In this document: positions 57,422-64,000 of the stretch, piece by piece
Numbering within the stretch: the first letter of the stretch is position 1
Layout: each line of letters opens with the position of its first letter
Assembly (NCBI GenBank): GCA_032622095.1
Contig: CP136063.1
Location: 78,101,980 to 78,165,979, forward strand
DNA length: 64,000 nucleotides
From: Siphonodentalium dalli
Lineage: Eukaryota > Mollusca > Scaphopoda > Gadilida > Siphonodentaliidae
Direction: 5' to 3'
Notes under the pieces: generated by a model
Told to the model about the DNA's origin: nothing
What the model saw: only the letters and a program-made list of their open reading frames with translations
The model's database searches: none
Made by a program: the position numbers and the translations under genes

Positions 57422-57890
57422 GTCCTGCTAATGTGCTATGATGCTGGTGGGTCCTGCTGAATTGCTATGATGCTGTTAGGGCAAACTGATGCTGTTTAGA
57501 AAAAGTATCGTTATTTTTTCATAAGTTGTCATTTTTGCAGTGTTCGGATAACATGAACACATCCAGGGAAAAAATCCATTTATTATGTGAATCAAACATA
57601 CAAAAATATATATATTGTGAAATAGTTTAAAACTGGTTGTATTTGTTGCAACTCGACTATTCATGTTGTTTCACAAATACCAGCACAGCCATTATTAATT
57701 TTTTCGAAAATATTTATGTTCTTGAATGTTTCATGCAGACACTGGCTTTATCTTAAATAACTTGGATTAGCCAAACACTGCTAAAATAACAACTTTAGAA
57801 AAAATGACAGTTCTTTTTCTTAACGGCATCAATTTGCCTTGCAGCATCATAGCAATTCAGCAGTATCCCCAACATCATAGCAGACTTAAG
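57422..57890. repeat. inverted repeat around 57.4-57.9 kb
   Basis: GCTGAATTGCTATGATGCTG (57448 on) is inverted at 57840-57860 (CAGCATCATAGCAATTCAGC), with a second weaker CTATGATG pair outside. The spacer is AT-rich. The right arm abuts a GF element. Confidence 0.75.
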
Positions 57891-58266
57891 CATCACCAAA
57901 TTTACCAGCTGGGACCTCATTCTGCATGGCCTCATCTCCTATGGGAGACATACATTCAGATTGAAGTTCCCAAATGGTGAATATTGTGATGTACACCCAT
58001 TAGGAACCTCGATTTATGCAATGTGTCGTCTGCAAATTTGGGGAAAAAGAGAAATAAACTTAAACTAAAAAAGAAAATATAATCTATGTGAAGAAGATTC
58101 TATAAAATTTTTATAATAAAGAAACTATCCAGAGAAGATGAGGCCTAAGCAGAATGAGGTCACCAGTGGGTGAATTTAGTGATGCTAGCCCACGATGCGG
58201 GATAGCCTCACTAAATTCACCCTCTGGGGAACTCATTCTGCAAATGACAGACATAATCAGGCTTGG
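57885..58266. mobile_element. GF foldback, left end altered
   Basis: It begins at GCATCACCAAATTTACCAGC and ends with CAAATGACAGACATAATCAG then GCTTG. The right stem-loop is intact. Confidence 0.75.
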
Positions 58267-58333
58267 GAACAATATCACATGTGGCAGGTTTTGTCCATTC
58301 ATTTATTCTGAAGATACACATCTGTATCTTACA

Positions 58334-58680
58334 TGTAATGCCCTAAATAATCATCTCCTTATAAATGACAGCAGAATTATGGGTAACTTTACAGGATTTA
58401 GGCAGAAATATGGCTTAACCCTTTGAGTGCCAGGTTGATTTTTGTATCAACCCATATACCCTGTGCCAATGCATTCTCTTATATATGCGAGTCGACCATA
58501 GGTCGCCTCGCATATATAAGAGAATGCATTGGCCTAACAATTTTGTTTTGTTTTTTGTTTACAATTTTTTACAATTTTAATAATTTATTCTTATATTCTT
58601 TAACAGACTTATTTTGTAGGTTTAGGGCCGATGAGATCGGCCCCTGGCACTGAAAGGGTTAATGTTACCATTCATCGGAA
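58334..58680. mobile_element. TF left arm interrupted by a TH element
   Basis: GTAATGCCCTAAATAATC to AGAAATATGGCT is cut by TTAA...TTAA, and the arm resumes as TGTTACCATTCATCGGA (58663-58679). The right arm is absent. Confidence 0.75.
58415..58662. mobile_element. TH element, short-terminus subtype, nested in TF
   Basis: TTAACCCTTTGAGTGCCAGG opens it and GCACTGAAAGGGTTAA closes it. It has a single hairpin (58465-58533), then a T-rich spacer and GGGCCGATGAGATCGGCCCC. A nearly identical copy is at 59078-59309. Confidence 0.88.
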
Positions 58681-59081
58681 AAATGGTTTATCTCTTCATG
58701 ATAACATGATTTATATAGTTTCCAGGGCATTATATAATAAATATGAATTGAAGACACCTGTCCGGAAACGCTTCTATAAATTAATATTGATTTTATATCA
58801 ATATTTTCTTATATTATGTGATAATCATTTGGGACATTTTTTTTTTACTATTTTAAGAATTTTTAGACAGAGTTTTATCCTGCATGCTTACACTCCAAAC
58901 GAATGCGAGCCGTAACACGGACATGTCCCAAATTTATTGTATATATATTATACCAGAAAATTTTAAATAAAATCAATATTAATTGTTAGAAGCATTTCCA
59001 GGGGTCTTCGATTCATATTTATTATTTTATACCCAGGAAACTATACAAAAATTGTTGTAGGTAGAGATAGACCATCTTTAA
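58679..59081. mobile_element. F foldback, second copy
   Basis: AAAATGGTTTATCTCTTCAT and TTTATATAGTTTCCAGGGC face the inverted ACCCAGGAAACTATACAAAA and GATAGACCATCTTTAA. The interior frames are not protein-like. Confidence 0.7.
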
Positions 59082-59309
59082 CCCTTTGAGTGCCAGGTTG
59101 ATTTTTGTATCAACCCATATACCCTGTGCCAATGCATTCTCTTATATATGCGAGTCGACCATAGGTCGCCTCGCATATATAAGAGAATGCATTGGCCTGA
59201 CAATATTTTTTTTTTTTACAATTTTAATAATTTATTCTTATATTCTTTAACAGACTTATTTTGTAGGTTTAGGGCCGATGAGATCGGCCCCTGGCACTCA
59301 AAGGGTTAA
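59078..59309. mobile_element. TH element, short-terminus subtype
   Basis: Same ends as the copy at 58415 and the same hairpin, with a shorter T-run in the spacer. Its left TTAA coincides with the end of the F foldback. Confidence 0.88.
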
Positions 59310-59330
59310 GTAATTTTGCCCCTGAGAAAT

Positions 59331-59598
59331 TTAACTGTTTTCTATACTAAATATGTCAAGAGTAGTTTTTCCCATTAGAAATATTCAGATCCTAATATGT
59401 TCAAGAAATGTAGTTTGTTGAACTTATTGTCTGAACATTTCTCACATATGAATATGAATCATTCTGCTCTTGTATTATCTTTTTGCAAGTCTGTCGTCTG
59501 TTTTTATACCTGAACACCCCTCCAAATGAGCAATAGACCATTCCAATGTATACCTTTATAACAGAATGGGAAAATCCATGCAGTTTTGAAATGGCTAA
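59331..59598 (+). mobile_element. E element
   Basis: TTAACTGTTTTCTATACTAA to GCAGTTTTGAAATGGCTAA. It shares CTGAACACCCCTCCAAATGA and GCAATAGACCATTCCAATGT with the other copies. The right TTAA is mutated. Confidence 0.65.
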
Positions 59599-60138
59599 TA
59601 ATACACTCCAGTGAAAAGCCACCTTTGACAGAGGAGGGGTTTGGGGTAATTCTCTTATTGAGGTTTGGGGGCAGGATACACGGTGCATTTGTACCACTAA
59701 TATCGCCTCTTATTGGTGAAGATTAAAGTCAAAGCGGATATACAGATAATAGTTGTTAAATTTACTTGTACTAAAAATAGGCAATTGCTTTGGCAGGATA
59801 CACTCTAAAGTCCAGTAATTGCACTTTGTACTTCCTATTTCAAGACTGAAAGGTTCGCAGATATCAAAATGCCAGAACAATTACAGAACTTGTTTATTGT
59901 ATAATCTCACCCCTTGATGTAATAGGCCTTAATGTGTTGACAATGATACCTCAAAGCCATTTGCTGATGATTGTACTCCACAGGAGAGGAAGTACATGGG
60001 GATTTCATCCATTTATATCTCAGTCCATGCATTAAACGTGTTGCAGGGGATATTATTGCGTGTTGCAGGGGATATTATTGCGCAGTATGGTTTGTTGGCT
60101 AGACAACGTCACTGGGAGTCATGATCTCAGGCCAGCTA
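59599..60138. other. non-coding, with an 18-bp tandem duplication
   Basis: GTGTTGCAGGGGATATTATT occurs twice in a row near 60039-60080. No gene is seen. Confidence 0.5.
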
Positions 60139-60529
60139 TTAACCCTTTACCCAATAAAACGGCCAAAACCGGCCAAATAAAGATTCAACAACCTAAAATA
60201 TCTTCGGTCTGTCTCAATAGAACCATACAAATATGGATATCATTGGAACCGGCTCATTGACCACATTGTGATGGTTACAGTTATGCCCTGTGCCAATGCA
60301 TTCTCTTATATATGCGAGTCGACCATAGGTCGCCTCGCATATATAAGAGAATGCATTGGCCTAAAAAAAATCTTTTTTTTACCATTTTTTCTTACATTCT
60401 TTAACAATTTTATAATTTTTAATGTGTTAAGCCAATGCATTCTCTTATATATGCGAGGCGACCTATGGTCGACTCGCATATATAAGAGAATGCATTGGCA
60501 CAGGGCCGTTCTGTTGGGTAAAGGGTTAA
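60139..60529. mobile_element. TH element, long-terminus subtype
   Basis: It is almost the same as 362-743: TTAACCCTTTACCCAATAAA to TGTTGGGTAAAGGGTTAA, with both 69-bp hairpins intact. TTAA is at 60139-60142 and 60526-60529. Confidence 0.9.
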
Positions 60530-60700
60530 ATGATATTATGTCTGGTTGATATTTCCCTACCGAGTCCAACCCATTTTAAACCTCCCATGTCTGCAAGTGT
60601 TTTCATGGTTTGAAGAAATAAATGTATTCATAAAACAAAAACACTTTCTAATATCTCAGAACGGGTTGATTTTTCAGTCAAAACATTGTGTTTATTACAG

Positions 60701-60971
60701 TTAAACCCTTTCATGACGGGCGCTGCACTGGTGCAGCATTAAAGATACTAGCTGTGCCAGTACATTAATTCTCTTATATATGTGAGTCTCCCTTAGGGAG
60801 CCTCGCACATATAAGAGAATGCACTGGCTTACAAGGTCACAGTAAATATTGTTAAGCAATGTATTCTCTTATATATGTGAGGCTCCCTATTGTAGACTCG
60901 CATATACATTGTATAAGAGAATTCATTGGCTCAGGGTTTTCGCCAAATTTCAGGAAGCTCCAGTCATGGAA
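60701..60971. mobile_element. TH element, B subtype, right end worn
   Basis: TTAAACCCTTTCATGACGGG to CTCCAGTCATGGAAG. Both hairpins are present. The terminal GGGTTAA is replaced by CCATTCG. Confidence 0.8.
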
Positions 60972-61036
60972 GCCATTCGAAGGACTATTATACAAAGATA
61001 ACTAAAATTAATATAAAGCATGAAAGCCATATAAAT

Positions 61037-61523
61037 TTTAAGGTACTCAATCCGATAAAACTCCTCTCAATTACTATTTCAATGGCTTCGGGGGTCAAAA
61101 ATATTTGATTCGAGTCGAGGAAGTCACCCATCAAAGCTCAGATTTGTTAGATATCGATTTTAGAAATCTATTATTTTTCATTATCGGGAATTCTTTCTGG
61201 CCCAGAAGACAGTCAAAATTTCGTTATTATTACCACTTGATTTTAGAGTTATCCATCCTTGTCTGTTTGAATAGAGTTTTGGCGTAAAATCTCGAGCAGG
61301 TTACCAAATTGACGGCAGTTATTAGTACTCATCTCGAGAACATAAGAATTTTCAAAAATCAATATCTAATAATCTGCGCTTTGTTTGATGGGTTCCTCGA
61401 CTCGAATCAAATATTTTTTACCCCCAAAGCCAAAGAAATAGTAATATAGGACCCTCTGATCAGATTGTTGTTGTTGGAATCTGTTGAGATGGGGACCCTC
61501 TTTACGGATTGAGTACCTTTAAA
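61037..61523. mobile_element. G foldback
   Basis: TTTAAGGTACTCAATCCG and TTCGGGGGTCAAAAATATTT face the inverted AAATATTTTTTACCCCCAAA and CGGATTGAGTACCTTTAA. GATTCGAGTCGAGGAAGTCA lies in the left arm and its complement in the right. The ends share TTTAA. Confidence 0.75.
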
Positions 61524-62053
61524 GAACATATAAAAATGAAAAAAATATATAATTTTAAGCCAAAAAAATTAACAATATATAACGCCATCTTGAATGATAG
61601 AGAAAACTCTCAATTATTCCCATGCTACCATATACAATGTACCTTTAAAAACATAAATTTATATATGTAATGTCTGAAACAAAAGCACGACGTTCTGATT
61701 TAAACTCCAATGAATAATTGTTTCAATTGATTTTCACATGGTGACATGAGTCAAATAAACATCCTGGAAGACCATCCTTTATATTATTTTCGGGACCCAG
61801 GAGAGCACATGCATTAGGGCAACAAATCTGCCTAAAATAATTGTTATTGTTCTGATCCACAGAAGGGTGGAACAATTTTATGCTTCATTTGTTTCTGTGC
61901 TGATCAAACAGGAGTGAATCAGTTCATTCCCACAGCCCTGGGAGTTGTTTCATGCAGTCTATGGGATCTCACCATTCTGCCCTATTCAAATTCAATAGGA
62001 TATTTTTTATCTCGGTGTCCCCTGAGTCTAGGCCATTAGTTCCAGCTGATGCA
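61524..62053. other. non-coding stretch, target of hAT-1 copy b
   Basis: Sequence from about 61740 is repeat-poor. No gene is recognised. Confidence 0.4.
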
Positions 62054-62061
62054 CTGACTGG

Positions 62062-63147
62062 TAGAGATGGGCGGTTAACCGTGGAATCAGTTCGATTTCG
62101 GTTGTCGGGAAAAACCGGAAATGACAACCGTGGTAAGTTGGGAAAACCCGTAGTTTCGGTTATCACAACTTCCTGTAATCATGGCAGAGCACGACGAACA
62201 AACGAGTCCTGTGTGGAAATATTTTTCTAAGAAAGATAAGAAATTAAGTGTGCCGCCTGTAATATATGCAGAAAGGAGTTCGCATGGTGAAATCGCGCGA
62301 CGAATTAATTACGTTGCTTCCGTGTACACCTATTTTCGCCGTATTAAACACAACACAAGTCAGTTTATTTCTCATGATCTTTTAATCATTAAGGCCGTAC
62401 AAATACTCTGAAAGGTGAATTTGATAATGAGGATACGATATCAAAAGGTATCAATCATTGTTACCCGCATTCCCTATTAGTTTTTATCACTGTTTGGATG
62501 TTAAATCGTCAAATATATTTGTGCGCCGTTGATTAAAAATGTTATGCCGGAATCGGAGCCGGAATGAATTATACCGTTTGTCGGTAAACTGTTGAGAAAT
62601 AGCACTCATTCAGGTGACTTGTATTGGATGCATGTATAGTGTGTACAGTATTATGTTCCCTAAATATGTTAATAGGCATATAGCCAGATAATGTGATTGA
62701 GAGATTCTAGTCATGTTTTATTTTCATTTTGTTTATTTCAAATTTTATTTTTCAAATCATAACTATACACATATATCTAGTCACACACATTAGTTTTATG
62801 CCAATATAAATGATCATTATATTATTTCACACTTATGATCATGATGCTGAATTGCAGTCATACACAATACACAGACTCACTTGCATTCTAGCACTGCCAC
62901 TCGACATGGACATTAACAATATACATGTAATAGTAACAATATGATACATAATTTACAATTATAAAAGGACATGTACCTCACAAGTTATGGTAATAAAATT
63001 GGTGTATTTTCTTTGTAATATGATGAAGCATAATTAGATTTTGTTCACATTAGTCATTTTTATTAATAAAAACCGAAACCGAGACTCAACTCTTTTCCCA
63101 CAACCGAAACCGAAACCGAGGCAAATTTTCACAACCGCCCATCTCTA
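62062..63147 (+). mobile_element. hAT-1 copy b: 1.09-kb non-autonomous hAT with BED relic
   Basis: TAGAGATGGGCGGTT ends are inverted, and the exact 8-bp duplication CTGACTGG flanks them (62054-62061 and 63148-63155). It is the reverse complement of copy a with few differences, so the two transposed independently from one recent source. Confidence 0.92.
62181..62290 (+). pseudogene. BED zinc-finger relic of a hAT transposase (copy b)
   Basis: From the ATG at 62181 the frame reads to SPVWKYFSKKDKK, where one base is missing relative to copy a. After that the finger motif KCAACNICRKEFAW lies in the next frame. So copy b has the tryptophan-lysine pair that copy a lost to a stop, and copy a has the frame that copy b lost. 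Neither encodes a finger that could fold, and no catalytic domain follows. Confidence 0.75.
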
Positions 63148-63176
63148 CTGACTGGTGTGCTCAGAGTTTTCCATTG

Positions 63177-63504
63177 TTTAAAGATGCATATCCCAAATTA
63201 ACGCTCCCAAATTACTATTTCTTTGACTTCGGGGGCAAAAAATATTTGAGTCGAGTCGAGGAACTCACCCATATCAAAGCTCAGAGTGATCATATATAGA
63301 TTTTTGAAATTGTGATTTCTCGAGATATGTACTTATTTGTGGCCTGGAAAAAATTTGTCAAAGCAACGGTCTTGGACAAAATTGCGGATGAAGATGGTTA
63401 ACTTTAAAATCAAGTGGTAATACGGCCAAATTTTGTGATATTCAAGTGATAATATGGCCATATTGATGATATCGGGACTGTCTGATCGGATTGAGTGCCT
63501 TTAA
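63177..63504. mobile_element. G foldback, second copy
   Basis: TTTAAAGATGCATATCCC and GACTTCGGGGGCAAAAAATA at the left; GGACTGTCTGATCGGATTGA and GTGCCTTTAA at the right. Internal GAGTCGAGTCGAGGAACTCA is shared with the copy at 61037. It ends exactly at the TTAA that starts an E fragment. Confidence 0.65.
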
Positions 63505-63545
63505 CAATTTCTATACTAAATACGAGTATCCCTCAGTCTTTGATC
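63501..63545 (+). repeat. E element, left fragment
   Basis: TTAACAATTTCTATACTAAA then TACGAGTATCCCTCAG. The rest is not recognised. Confidence 0.5.
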
Positions 63546-63674
63546 ACTTATTAGTTTATGGTTTAATGACCTTTTATACCATGATCACATACCAGTACTC
63601 TACAAACACTATTAATTGTCATTGTGAAAAAAAAGTTTTTAATCGCCTCTGTGGGTATAAAGAGCAAAGTGATA

Positions 63675-63837
63675 TACAGTAATGCTCTAAATAATCAACT
63701 CCTTGACCAAAGCAGAATTATGGGTAATTTTTCAGGATTTAGTCGGAAATATGGCTTGTTGCCATTCATCGGAAAGCTATCCGATGTCAACCTTTTCTGC
63801 TGTGGTTAAGGAGTCGATTATTTAGAGCATTACTGTA
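63675..63837. mobile_element. TF foldback with right-arm deletion
   Basis: TACAGTAATGCTCTAAATAA runs to ATCGGAAAGCTATCCGATG, then CTGCTGTGGTTAAGGAGTCG to GAGCATTACTGTA. The inner right arm is missing. Confidence 0.82.
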
Positions 63838-64000
63838 CCTGCAGTGCTGTAGGGATTATTTAATTAAGTCTCTTTGAAAAGCCGATGAAAATCCTAACAG
63901 ATGTACCTCTCTAGAAGCATCCATTATATCTCATTTCTACAATGATGTTGCATTCTCAACATGACTTAAAAAACCATTTCCAAATATGGAGTGCATTCCT

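Noticed and set aside
22425-63809. Recurrent peptides NKPYFRLNPEKLPIILLW and RIMGNFSGFSRKYGLLPFIGK
   Set aside because: Both are read from opposite arms of the TF foldback; they recur because the element does, not because a protein is conserved.

Overview
This window looks like a stretch of nuclear DNA from an animal, most likely a marine invertebrate. It is AT-rich, has no bacterial-style gene packing, contains LINE reverse-transcriptase debris, and is full of short palindromic DNA elements with frequent ACATGTAC-type words. I cannot name the phylum. I see no intact host protein-coding gene. Nearly all of the longer open frames are translations of repeats. The window could be intergenic or part of a very large intron, and the sequence does not decide which.

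What it does hold is a dense, nested set of non-autonomous DNA transposons. Many can be delimited by their own target-site duplications (TSDs). The main groups, with local names, are: TH (TTAA-flanked elements built round a shared hairpin), TF (TA-flanked foldbacks, 15 copies), GF (foldbacks with GAATGAGGTCCCC stems), and six hAT-like elements, five with an exact 8-bp TSD (hAT-1 in two copies, hAT-2, hAT-3, hAT-4, hAT-5) and one with 7-8 bp (hAT-6). Smaller families are E, F, G and X (mostly TTAA-bounded), and a few larger one-off elements (R, O, I, K, J, FF).

Layout. 0.4-0.7 kb: a TH element. 2.6-6.7 kb: element R, split by a 3-kb element O made of CGACGTCGG minisatellite. 6.8-7.1 kb: a hAT MITE. 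7.9-8.4 kb: a foldback. 8.5-8.8 kb: a LINE relic. 10.0-12.4 kb: element I, carrying element K, which holds a small TATA-driven gene relic, itself cut by foldback J, plus a TTAA element. 12.8-19.3 kb: diverged 155-165-bp tandem repeats interrupted by hAT-1 and hAT-4. 20.7-21.2 kb: hAT-5. 22-26 kb: nested TTAA/TA elements. 26.2-27.9 kb: a GF element split by hAT-2. 28.1-30.2 kb: a roughly 400-bp tandem array. 31.8-34.7 kb: a direct duplication around hAT-6. 36-50 kb: alternating GF, TH, TF, X and E elements and a diverged triplicated unit. 51-54 kb: foldbacks and a repeat-poor stretch. 55.1-56.4 kb: a 191-bp tandem array. 57.4-64 kb: more TH, TF, F, G and E elements and the second hAT-1 copy, inverted.

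The nests give a relative order of insertion: R before O; I before K before J; TH at 24.2 kb before FF before TF; TF before TH at 58.4 kb; TH before TF at 40.3 kb. So TF and TH were mobile over overlapping times. No complete transposase was recognised here. The only transposase trace is a broken BED zinc finger in both hAT-1 copies, so mobilisation must have come from elsewhere in the genome.
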